Assembly (NCBI GenBank): GCA_025345505.1
Contig: JANVCC010000064.1
Location: 422,757 to 486,756 of the forward strand
Source of the DNA: Todiramphus chloris collaris
Taxonomy: Eukaryota > Chordata > Aves > Coraciiformes > Alcedinidae
Direction of reading: 5' to 3'
DNA length: 64,000 nucleotides
The position numbers and the translations under genes were made by a program. Under the pieces are notes generated by a model that was given only the letters and a program-made list of their open reading frames with translations, did not search any database and was not told where the DNA came from. Positions 12,438 through 23,404 of the stretch are shown here, piece by piece (the first letter of the stretch is position 1; the number at the start of each line of letters is the position of its first letter).

Positions 12438-15169
12438 CCCCTCTCCTCAGGGGCTCGTGATGACCATGGGTACAAGTCCACAGGAAACCATGCTGTGTGG
12501 GTTTCAGAAGCAGGCCCATTTGTTTATCTCCTTCAATTATTTGCCAACAACTGAACAAGACACACAAACAAACACACCTTGTAAGCAAACATCCTTATTG
12601 TTCACACAAACACAGGTACAGTGCAAACAGAACCATGCAATAGCCACAGACTGAATCCTGGGAATTTGTTTCCTACCTCCATATTCAGGTATTCACACAC
12701 AAATTCCTTCCCTCTTTGAAAATGCAGGTAGCACATCAGGATTTCCTGTGTTCTGCTTGAATTCAGGTTGGATTTATGAGACTTTGAGCTAGTGCTGGTT
12801 TACCACTATTCTGTGTTAACTCTCTTGCCCAACGTATGCAGAGGACAGTGCTGGAGGACCCATTCTGAACCCATCCTTTTAATCAAGATCGTACATAACC
12901 TGTAACCAAACAGCCAACAAAATCCCTCCACCCTTGTCAGCTGAGCCTTCCTTCGTCCCACGCTGCCACCTGACAGCATCGAGACTTGTCCATTACCCAC
13001 GGGAGTTATGCAGACCCCGACGTATTTAAAAGTAAGCGTGGACTTTAAAAGCGTCTTGGCTTGAGGCCAGAATGCTCACAGCCATTCGCAACACAGCCCT
13101 TTGGCCTCCTAAATAGTGGATGTGAATATATTTTCCATTTCCCTATGGAAACCTACTTAAATGACACCATTCTGAAGGCGAGCAATTGAAAATCTCCATG
13201 GACTTAGGCAGATAATGTGGGCTCAGATTCTTCTCCCGCGTCTGCGGTACCTACAGTAGGTCAGTCATTGCTCCAAAGAGTCACGGAAAATGAGACAGAC
13301 CAGTCTCTCCAGTGGAGTGCTGGGAGTGGGCCACAAATCTTTCCGTTCAGCAACAAGAGCAACCTCATTTCGTTTTCCCAGAAAATCATTCACTAGCCAA
13401 AAAATACTGGTGATTTTCATTAGAGCAATTTATTTCTCAAAGGCAGCTGAAGACAATTTGTACCAATGACGCTAAATACCATGCTTTTCAGTGTTTATGA
13501 GGCTGAGAAGCAAAGAAGCACAAGCAGCAAGAGTCCTTTTACGACAACAAGGTCTCTACCTATCTGCTCTGAGAAGGAAACGCATGTGCTTTGTGCTCTG
13601 GGAGTTCAAAGTATCCCTTTCTGCTACACAAGTGACTTAACTCTCCTAAAGCAGTGCTGCAGGTTCTTCTGTAGGCAGAGCTGGCATCTCAGAAGAGAAG
13701 TGAGAAAGGCAGAAAATAGATGGGAAAAAGGGAGCAAAGCCTGCAGCTGCAACCCATCGACGCTGCCCCTGTCTCCAGAGCCGCAGCACGAAACCCAGCC
13801 CCGTGGCAGCAGCAGAGTGAGCCCCAGGTCCAACGGTGCCCCGTGCTCCGGGGTGACACGGTCCTTGCCATGGCTCAGAGCGGGCCCTGATGCACCCGTA
13901 ACAGTATCAGGAGAGAGGAAAGCCACACACTGCAGGAAAACATCGACATCTGCACCTTTTTCTGCCATGTAGGTTCTTTTTTCCAGCGTGTGGATGGAAT
14001 ACGTTGTGTAATGCACAGGGGGAAGCGTATGCAAAGAGGGTTCCTTTCTCCCTGGAACTCACACAAGTGGGTTATTTGCATTAGCTGTGCCACCTTAGGT
14101 AGTGTGCAAGAAAAATTCCAGGAGGAGGGAAGACAAGAGTATTTTTTTTTCCTATCTCTGACATATATTGTACTGCTTCATCACCACCTCCTGCTTTTGA
14201 ATCCTCAAGGGGAGGTGGTGAGAAAAATTTGTTTGTTTGTTTTCAGTCAGACATGGAGAGAAGATCTATTAACAGGAAGAGCAGATTCAAGATGCATTAA
14301 CATAAAGAAAAATGTTTCATCTTTTTGAGAAGTTACAAGAAAATGCTTATAAAAAAAATCCTGATTTTTAGCCTGAAAACCCCTTTTTCAAGAGAATAGC
14401 ATCATCTTGAAGTGAGCCCTTTAGAGAACCCTAAAAGGAAGCAAGGAAAATCTTAAGCAAGGAAAATCTTGTTGCGTAACAGACTAGAGCGAGGCTGAGG
14501 AATACCAAGTCCAGTTTTACATTCATCAAGAGCTTCTTCTGTGATATTGAACAAGACACTTCACTCTGCTCCCCAATTCCTTATCTGTCAGCCTGTCATG
14601 TTCATGTGCCTCTTATCCCATCACCTTATCTCACAAATCCCGTTTGGAGCAGTAAGTTGAAGCGGGTCGGTTTATCCTCGTGCAGTATTCAGACATCAAA
14701 TAAAGGCAGAGGAAATTTATGCATTGTAGGAAGAAACGGAAGAGGAATCGATGGGATTTTGACATTTCTGTGCTCATTCTTAATTTTTATTTGACCATCC
14801 CATGGGTGTGTTTAGTCTTTTATTGACACATGATGAAAGTATCACGTGAAGTTAAAAAGGCCTAGCTGACAGAAATCAAACACAAGCTTCTGTCAGCCGC
14901 ACTAAAGAGACACACTCAAGGGCAGTTAAAATAGAGGGGGGGGGAAACATTTTTCCCCTGAAATTTCTTTCTGCCTGAATGACTCTAGGCCCAACTTGCA
15001 AAGGTAAAGGGTATTAACAATTCAGAGGAGTGCAATTTTACACGCAGCATTTCTCTTTAATAAAAAACCGACAGCTTTCTTCCCTTTATTTTTAGCAACG
15101 ACCTGGCCCAGCGCAGAGTGAGCCGAGTCTTGGATGTGCGCGTGTGTTTATGGGCGAAATTGTGGAGGG

Positions 15170-15183
15170 ACACGTGCACGTGT
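15170..15183. promoter_or_regulatory. paired CACGTG E-box palindrome
   Basis: ACACGTGCACGTGT is a perfect 14-base palindrome made of two abutting CACGTG boxes (15171-15176, 15177-15182), the class bound by USF, MYC/MAX and TFE factors. It lies in a stretch (about 15080-15310) that looks less repetitive than its surroundings and includes TTTATTCAAATTGGAGCC. Conservation cannot be judged from one sequence. Confidence 0.4.
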
Positions 15184-16692
15184 GTCTGCTTTATTCAAAT
15201 TGGAGCCAGCCTAGCTTTTATTCATCTTAAATAGCTGACTGTTAGCGTCAAAGTGCTCCGCCACAGAAAAGCCCGAATGGCTTTGTCTCTGTAATGTACC
15301 CTGTTTTATCAACTGATGCCTGTCTCATAGAGAGAACACGTGCCAAGGAGAGGGCAGCTCAAGTGGGTAGTTACCTGCCAGACAAAAGAAGCTGCTGTGA
15401 AAACCAGCCTTGATATTGTGTCCAGGGGCCAAGACAGATGTTGGAGATGAAATGCAGCGTGGTGCGAGGAGAAAGAAGCTCTGGCTGCAAGTCAGTGAAG
15501 CAGCCAGACACACCAAGCAGAAGCTTGTTAAATGTGTGATCTCAGTTTGCTGTAGTCTTGCAGTGAAGGGGGGCTTTTTTTGTCTCTCTCTCTCTCCCCA
15601 GCTGCTTAAATCAAAGACTTTCTGCCTTTCCCCACTGTTCTTTGAAATGCAAACTTGGGGCTCATCAATGTTCTCCTGGAAAGCATAGAAATGTTTTTAC
15701 ACGAGGTGAGGAAACTGCCTCGGCATGGGAGCAGACTGCTTCTAGGTGGGGTATCTCATACGGCAGATAGGAGATTTCCCTCTTTCCCCAGAAGCTTTGC
15801 AAATGGAGGAGCTGAACATAGTCCAGTGAACAAAACCAATGTTCCTGCAGTCACACAAAGGGAAAGGAAAAGAAACTCAAGGTTCCTGGTCCTACACAGT
15901 AAATTCTAGGATTTTTGGTCTTTAACACCCTATTTGGCCTTCACAGCAATTCAACTGTCTGGCTGTGACTTACAGTCTTAGGTATGTGCATGACACACAT
16001 CATACCAACTCCTGTAATTGTATCATGACTGAGAATCCAGTTTGCCATGAAAATTAAGAAAAAGAAATAGGACTTTAGCTGCAGAAGAAAACCTGAGAAA
16101 CCTGACTGAAGAGTTTACAAACAAATCAAAAGCCTGAAGAAGCCTCAAGTGTGTTATTAACTTCTAAATATCAAGGTTTCTAAGCTTTATTTACATGATC
16201 AGAATTTCTAATAGATTAAACATTTGCGATTATTGGAAAAGAAATCCAAAAATGTTCCAAAATGAAGGAGTCAATGAGATACGCTTGCTTTTCTTTGCTG
16301 GTTGGAACTAGCTGACCAGTTCATGAATGGTTTGGGAAGACCTGCATGGCCTTTATTTATTTATAACAGAATTTATGGTGAGAAAATTGTATCCTTTCAA
16401 CTAGAAATACACTCAGAGAGAAATAGTGTCTCAGTTCCTGGCTATACATCTGAGATTTCAAACTGTTTCACAACATGCCACCAGTTCATCAGCTCAGTAT
16501 CACACATTTCATGCCACCGTGTTGGCTAGATAAGCAGAGATGTGATTTTCAGCACAGGTGGGGCTGCAAATTGTGACTTAATTCTATTCTAACAATGCTG
16601 GGCACAAAGGTATTCTATAAAAAGGACTTTAACCCAATCAAAAATACCATGAGAGCACGGAAAGGCAGGATATTTATATGCAAAAGACTGAC

Positions 16693-16761
16693 CTTCTTTG
16701 GTGGCAAGACGTGAGGAAGCTTCTGTGTGGGCTGGAGTGTTGTAGACCAGCAGCGAGCTAC
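16693..16761 (-). CDS. FLI1: FLI1 exon 5: variable linker exon
   Basis: A 69-base exon, phase 1 at both ends. It encodes SSLLVYNTPAHTEASSRLATKE after a Ser codon shared with exon 4. The acceptor is CAG at 16764-16762 (ATTCCAG) and the donor is GTCAGT at 16692-16687, a slightly weak match because of the C at +3. The mammalian peptide as I recall it is [21 protein letters not shown]. The frame and anchor residues (SLL.YNT..HT..SSRL..KE) are kept, but about a third of positions differ and one Ser codon has been added. This links the PNT domain to the rest of the linker. Exon 5 is one of the common breakpoint exons of human EWSR1-FLI1 fusions, which depend on the same phase. Confidence 0.93.
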
Positions 16762-19700
16762 CTGGAATGGAAAGGAAAGGAGTTATCCCAGTTTGAAGGC
16801 TCTCTGCCAGTGGGGAACCACGCGGGCAGGTAGGAAACGCTATCACTAGGAAATGCTATCGCTAGGATCCACAGCCTGAATTTTTCAGACCATTAGGCAC
16901 ACTTATTTATGGTGGATGTGAAAGTCTTTTAAAAGCTTGGTAGCTCTAGGTCACACCCTGTGCTACCGTTTCTCCTCTGGCAAACCAAACTGCAGACGTT
17001 TGGTGCCTTTACCAAGCACCTTGATGTGCTCTGTTGAAAACAGATATCAAAGGGTGATAAAAGGTTTTAACGGGTATGATATCTGTCACAGCAGAGCCTC
17101 TTGAAATTACTACAGTGCAGATTGTAAGACAGGATAAGGAAGAAGCTTTTCTCTCTCTAGCTGAGATAGAGAAATTTCTGATTTGCGGAACATACAGTAG
17201 AAGTGACATGAATCATGCTGTCAGGATCTGAACGTTTTTAGAGCATCACATGCTTGGGTTTGGGCCAAAAGCTGCAAAAAATCTTACTGGTACTCCAGCA
17301 CCTCCTGTGCTTTGTGGAATTTGAAAGTACCTTTCTTGTTCCAGGGTGCTTTTACGGACACTTGCTGCTATTCGTATCTACACAGCCCTCCATTCAATGA
17401 GATTCTGTCCCGTTTAAGGTCTGTCGTCCTAAGCAACACACAGCAAACAGGACAGATTTGTGTGGGGGCTGTGCTGCCCCTGAGCATCCCCAGATGCTTT
17501 GGCAGGGCTAAGAATATCTCTTTTGCAGGTCCTGTAATACTAATTGATTAGAATCTTGTGACTGAGCCATGCAGCCTCTACATTCTTCTAATCCACATGA
17601 TCCCAAATGACGCCGACCTCGCTTGCCCCTCAGCAGTGTTCACAGTATGCCTCATTTTCCCATGAGAGACGAGGATTAGGCAGTTTGCTGCCAGAATGGC
17701 CATTGCAGGTGCTGGATCTTATTGGCCCCGTGTTCTTACAGATTTCTTTCCTTCCTCAAATGCAAGCAAAGCCCACGACGTGCACAAGCCGGTGTGTACG
17801 CGGAGGCAGAAGGTGTTGGAAAACAAAGCCTGCTCATAGGGAGTGGAGGATGGATGCTACCAGATGCTGCAGGATGGCATGTTTCAAAAGACCGGGATGG
17901 ATAATGTAGTAAACTTGGAGGGAAAGAGTTCAAGAGGATCCCAAAGGTACCTTGACTGTGAAAGCTGCAGATGGACAAAGAGATTGGCTTAAATGTTTAG
18001 AGAGATTGGCTGGTCTTAGTGGAGAAACTGCAACCGCTTTGTTCACCTAACTCAAGTTTTCATCAAATGGTTTCTGGCTTTGGCATTTCTTCCTTGAATA
18101 TCTGTGGGGAAACTCGTGTCCACCACTCTCTCCTTTTCAGGTTATTTGAAGTAGATCCTGAATGCACCGCCCAGCCGAGCTTGCCCCAGCCAGACAGGGA
18201 AGTGCTGGGGAATTCAGAAACACAGTTTTCTATGACTAAATAGGCTGCAAATGCCTGGTTGCAGTGCCTGGCTGAGGAGGTGGGGGTGGGGTGATGAATA
18301 GCACCGAACAAGTCTGTATAATCAACCTATAGCTACTTTATGCTCAAAAATGTAGCCCAAGCCACTGGAAAGGGCCGGCGCCTCCCCCAGTTTAATTGCT
18401 AAAAGTTCTCACCTTTGCCCGACCGTCTGAGGTTTCTGGTGGGAACACCACAGAAAAGGAAATGTGTTTCTTATTAAGGGCTTTCAATGAAGGAGGAAAA
18501 GAGAAAAAGCCAGAGACACAGATCAGGACAGAGAGAAGCAGACAGACAGAGACCAGGCTGCTCCCTCCCTTGTTCTTGGGCAAAATTTGGTTGTGATGAA
18601 TTTTCGTTTTGTTCTTTATTCCCCCTACCCCTCAGTGGGTCAGTGGCACCTTAGATTAAATCAGCCCTTTCTGGAAACACTGCTATTATTATTAAAGCGC
18701 AAGGTATTCTCCTGTAATTAATATTAAAAATGTTATTGTACAGTTCCCCCCACCTTTTTCTTTCATTTCCCTTGCATTAATTAAAGAGGAAGATGGAAAA
18801 AGACTGAAAAGCAGAGCAGGGAGGGTTGTTTCCCCCCCCGGAGCCTTCCTTTTCCCAAGGCAGCTCATCCTTCTGAGATGCAGGAACGTCTTGGTTGCAC
18901 AATCTTGAACACTATTTAATCGGAAAGCCTTTTTTACCCACACCTTCCAAAGGCCACGTGGCCTCCCCTCCACGTCTCCTGGTAGAATAAGGGTTCTGCT
19001 GCATTTAGCAGTATAGTTTTGTTTGGCATTAATATATGGCTCGAAACCACAAAGCAGTTTGCTGCTGCTGCTTCTCACCACAGTCTCGTTCTTTCCCCTT
19101 CAGGCTCTTTTCATTTGTACACACCACACACAACTGACCGCCCATAACCAGAGAGGAAAAGGACGGGAGGTGACAGTTCAGGCTTCTTTTGATGTTCATC
19201 CCAAACGTAGCAGGAAAACATTCAAATCCCCGTTCCCCTGGAGAAGATTCACCAGGCAGACTGTGTTTGAAAAAGATATGGGCACAGCAGTCAGCCAGTC
19301 TGGAGTCTGAAGGTGCAGGGGGATGAACAAGAAGGAGAAAAAAAAAAAATCCAAGGCATGACTTCACAATTTTGGAGAGGAAACTGGAAGAAACACTTAA
19401 AAAAAGATGATTGTTTGGGGGTTAGACAGTAAATGCCGTGAAAAAACTACCAGGGGGTATTTTGAGACACTCCAAAGGATCAAGTGTGCTGCAGAACTGG
19501 GTTCTGCAAGTCTGCAATCTCCTAAAGATCAGAGATGTCTGAATTCCAGACAGCTTCAATAGGTTATGGAAACAGGAAACAACTGCACAAGTCTGATCCA
19601 GACCTAAGTTTTGCCTGAAGACTAAAGGTGCTGTGATATGGGTTTGTCTCAGCCTCGTCTACATTGAATAACTCACCTGGACCTTCTATCCCCAAAAGTA

Positions 19701-20340
19701 AGTTTGAACTTTTGAGGAGGTCTTGCTGATGTTACAGGTTTATTTTTAACATCTGGACTGAGTTATGCCGCAATAATGTACTTCACAGGCAGTTTTAAGA
19801 ATGCTTTCACCCTGATCAGGAGTGTAAAATGTTGACAGCCTTCTGAGGAAGGTAATTTTGGGGCGTTCTCCTTGCCTGGCTAGCAAACAGGCTCAGAAAG
19901 CTCAGGTCAGCTTTGTTTCTTGGAAAGCAAAAGCCAAAGCTGAGGATTCAGTAGTCATCACGTAGCCCGATTCAACAGCCTGAAAGGACGAACACCTTTG
20001 ACGAGAGGCTGGGCAGAAGGAGGCTAGCCTGTAGAGCTGCAAATCCTCTGAGTTCTCTGTTTTGCTGCCATCACGTATTCTCCACCCCAAGCAGGAGCAG
20101 AGCTGGGTGTCCCTGAAACAACCAACCTTACAAGGAGGGAAAAATTCCTTTTACAAAAAAAAAAGAGAGAAAAAAAAAGACCATCTCCCCATGGCACTGA
20201 GCTCAGAGGCTCAGCACTAAACATCCGCTGGAAATGAGTCTGGAAAAACAATCAGCTGCTTTGGAAGGCGTTACTCCGGGAGGGAGTGAACCAGCAAGGC
20301 AGAAACCAGACTGTCATTAGGCAGCCCTAGACCCAGCTGC

Positions 20341-20430
20341 ACGGAAAGGAACGCTCCGCAAAGCCCGCCCGCCCTCCGCGCAGACGGGAGCTCGCTTTAA
20401 TAAGGACGGCACTCGCATGACGTCTCCGAG
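20341..20430. promoter_or_regulatory. GC-rich patch with CRE-like site
   Basis: A short CpG-rich block (GCCCGCCCGCCC type sequence) is followed by TTTAATAA and by TGACGTCT at 20418-20425, one base from the CREB/ATF consensus TGACGTCA. It ends about 45 bases before the CR1 insertion. It could be a small enhancer or promoter; the evidence is motif content only. Confidence 0.3.
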
Positions 20431-20474
20431 CAGCCCGAGGGTTGAGCAGAGAGAAACTTGTAATCGTAAAAGGC

Positions 20475-21079
20475 CAAGGGCATCCTGGCCTGGATCAGAA
20501 CCAGTGTGAGCAGCAGGAGCAGGGAGGTGATTGTCCCCCTGTGCTCAGCACTGGGGAGGCCTCACCTCCAGTGCTGTGTCCAGTTTGGGGCACCTCAGGA
20601 CAAGAGAGATCTCGAGGGGCTGGAGCGGGGGCAGAGGAGGCAACGAAGCTGGGCAAGGGGCTGGAGAAGAGATCATATGAGGAGCGTTTGAAGGAGCTGG
20701 GCCTGTTTAGTTTGAGGAAGAGGAGGCTGAGGGGAGCCCTCATCACTCTCTACAGCTCCCTGAAAGGACAGTGCAGAGAGGCTGGTGCTGGGCTCTGCTC
20801 TCAGGTGATTAGGGACAGAACCAGAGGGAACGGCCTCAAGCTGAAACAAGGGAGGTTTGGACTGGACACTAGGGAAAAATTCTTCACAGAAAGGGTAGTG
20901 AGATATTGGAATGGGCTGCCCAGGGAGGGGGGTGAGTCCCCATCCCTGGGTGTGTTCAAACATCGCTTGGATGTGGTGTTGGGGGAGATGGTCTAGGGGT
21001 GAACTTGTAGAGTAGGGCTGATGGTTGGAGACGATGCTCCCAAGAAGCTTTTCCAACTGGAGTGATTCTGTGATTCTGT
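20475..21079 (+). mobile_element. CR1 LINE, 5'-truncated, young copy A
   Basis: The 3' end of a CR1 non-LTR retrotransposon. It starts within ORF2 and ends in the typical TGATTCTGTGATTCTG tail. A frame running to 20998 encodes the conserved end of the CR1 reverse-transcriptase polyprotein ([16 protein letters not shown], then [15 protein letters not shown] and YWNGLPRE) without a stop, which indicates a recent insertion. It is about 95 percent identical by eye to the copy at 59355-59811. A 5'-truncated copy is not active. Confidence 0.93.
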
Positions 21080-23200
21080 AAAATCTGATGGATCTGGATT
21101 GAATTCTCCTTTCGGATGCATCTGTGTAGGAGTGGAACTATTTGTCTGAACCCAGTGAAGCTGCTTGGGTTTTGCATTAGTTTAATAGCAGAAAAAGCAT
21201 TGCTGGCATTCCCCTGGCAGAACATGATATTTCTGTGATTATTATTCAGCACGCATGGCAGCAGCACGTCAGTGTTGCAACTGCATTAGGACTCGGTCAT
21301 GCTGGGTCTCAAGAGACACAAGGCACAATCCTGCCCCACAGATTTGCCACCTCCACAGAGAAGACCAACAAGAAGGCAGGACAACTAGCTCCATTTTCCA
21401 GAGAGTAAAACTGAGGCTCAGAGGAAATGTGGCAAAGCTTTATCCCTCTTAATTCCAGGAATTTAAAGGTGATGTGTAAAGTAGGGGACTACTATCTTGA
21501 ATTTTGACATGCCCTGTTGTTTCTTTCCCATAAACAGAGACCAGTGTGCCTAGCCTTCTAGCGTGGGGACTGCAGGTGTCTAAAGGTAGGTAGGATCAAT
21601 CAAGAATTTGCTCGTGAGCATCAAAAGGTAGTGGTGATTGAATGCAGGTCTTCAGTTTTATGGCATGAGAACAAGGATTCAGTTCCTCTCTTTGAACACC
21701 CCAAGTGACCTTAGACTCGGGATGATCTCTGGAGATGCTGTCTGGAGCTAAAGCAACAAAGAATTCAACTGTTCCACCAACCCTTTCAAATTCATCCTGG
21801 CCCTTTGATTCAAAAAACACACGACTCCTTCACCTCTTTCTGTCAATTCTCAAATCTTATCAATAAGACAATACAAGTGTCTCACTTGAGTATTTATCTT
21901 GTGGGAATTGAAAAACATTTCCGGTTACAAAGGGTCTGATTTGCTTTGGCAAGGTCAGCAGGTTTGGCCAAAGCAGCACCAGCTTCACAAAACTGCCTGA
22001 CAATTTCCCATAGAAGTGTGTGATTCTGTGTACAAACCAGAGTGAGTCCAGGGCTGCCGTAATCGTGAGGTGGTCTCTGAACCAGCAGCTCTCTGCTGCT
22101 GATGAAACAGGATGAAATCAGCACATTATTTTGGATGGGAAATTATCATATTGTGAAGTCACAGGGGACAAAACCAGCTCAAATCCAACAATTTGGTTAT
22201 TTGTTGTGAAGCGTTTCCTTGGCTCGACTTCTCAAAAAAGAATTCAAAAAAATTAAAGGCAGGGCTTTGTCTGCGATCTAGTCTGTGATCTAACCCTTGT
22301 CCCACTACAATCTGTGAAAATCCCACTGCTTTTAGCAGAGGCAGGGAAAGAGCAGCACTGAACATCTTTGAAGGACAATGCTGCCTCACTGCTTTGTTGT
22401 GCTGGCCAGATGGAGACACCTTCAGCTGCCTTTACATCTCAATTGGGTTTCCCAGCAGAGAAAATGCGCTTGTTTTCTTTCTCTCCCTGCCCTTCTACCT
22501 TGTTTTATGGCACCTCCCCCTGATTTGTCAGGTCTTAAGTAATTATATTCCTATAAAAGCTGTTTCACTTGAAAAAATATTGGAGCACGTGGGATTTAGC
22601 TCCAGTTCTCTGGCCTCATCACAGGGAGTCTTAGAAAGGTCTGAATCTAAGACTCCCAGCCTCAAGAGCATGTGCTAACCAGAAGGGATTTGGGGAATCA
22701 CTCTTGTGTTTTTTCCTCTTTCCAACAAATCTGGGCCTCCAGAAACACAGAAAATCTCCAGCTCTGCCCAGTTGTGGGTCCTGTTTTGAAACAGTCATTA
22801 CCAGAAGCCTTAGGGTAAAAGTGCACAGCTCTAACTGCAAAGTTACGGGATGGTTTGCCTGTGACCCATCAGTTAATGTTTGGTTTCATCTCCATAGCAA
22901 ATTTGTGTATTTTTATCATACAGCCACAGATGTTTTTATTATCTGTAAGACTATCTAATCTTCTTAAGAGTCCTGCTCAGTTCTTCACCTCCCCGATAGC
23001 ACCGCTAACTCCATCTAAGTTAAAATTAAGTTTCCAAGCCACTCTTTATTCCTCCCTTCCTTGTTTGTTCTCTCTGCTTGCCTTTCTCTGTTCCTTTTCC
23101 TTCAGCCTTGCTGCTGTTGATCATGCAAGAAGAGCTCCAGAAGTTCAACTCTCATGGTAGCTTATCCTATCAGCATGGGATGAGTCAGGGAAATACTTAC

Positions 23201-23404
23201 TTTCCCTGAGGTAACTGAGGTGAGACAACAGAACTTCTGTGTTGTAGAGGGAGGTTGTTCGGAGGAAGTCATCCTTGTTCATTTTGCAGAGCTCCTTGCC
23301 GTCCATGTTCTGGAAGATGGTGGTGTCAATCTCCATCAATCCATACTCCTTTATAGCCCATTCCAGCCACTGGCGCACGTGGTCTTGGGTCCATAGGGTG
23401 GGAT
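23201..23404 (-). CDS. FLI1: FLI1 exon 4: PNT (pointed/SAM) domain
   Basis: A 204-base exon, phase 1 at both ends, encoding [20 protein letters not shown] through [11 protein letters not shown]. The acceptor is CAG at 23407-23405 and the donor is GTAAGT at 23200-23195. This is the core of the PNT domain, a helical SAM-type fold of ETS proteins used for protein interactions; the [12 protein letters not shown] helix, the [12 protein letters not shown] segment and [11 protein letters not shown] are all present. Differences from mammals are few and conservative ([20 protein letters not shown]). The exon is the same length as its mammalian counterpart. It is the most conserved part of the gene here after exons 8 and 9. 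Confidence 0.97.

Larger units (their letters stand above)
3923..16692 (-). other. FLI1: FLI1 introns 5-6 (expected exon 6 not located)
   Basis: 12.8 kb separate exon 5 from exon 7. Mammalian FLI1 has a 66-base exon 6 here (peptide beginning PSYDSVRRG). I searched by eye for its codons and for phase-1 splice pairs and did not find a convincing match. The interval holds a purine-rich tract (4489-4578), a pyrimidine-tract inverted repeat (5511-5566), a CpG-rich element (10840-11275), small tandem duplications (10491-10527, 12391-12437, 14430-14470) and a CACGTG palindrome (15170-15183). No CR1 copy was recognised. Outside these I see nothing specific. Confidence 0.75.
16762..23200 (-). other. 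FLI1: FLI1 intron 4
   Basis: A 6.4 kb intron. It contains a young CR1 fragment at 20475-21079, immediately preceded by a GC-rich stretch with a CRE-like TGACGTCT (20341-20430). A/T-rich sequence at 18640-18790, with several TAATTA and ATTAAA motifs, may be a conserved non-coding element but this is a guess. No exon was recognised. Confidence 0.8.

Noticed and set aside
14041-14100. Strong minus-strand GTGAGT donor as an exon 6 end
   Set aside because: The preceding frame (ending MQITHL) has no resemblance to the FLI1 linker.
15361-15440. Minus-strand GTAACT donor as an exon 6 end
   Set aside because: The phase and peptide (APGHNIKAGFHSS) do not fit FLI1.
20442-20998. 184-codon open frame as a possible gene
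   Set aside because: It is the end of CR1 ORF2 ([27 protein letters not shown]) inside a truncated retrotransposon, preceded by unrelated residues.
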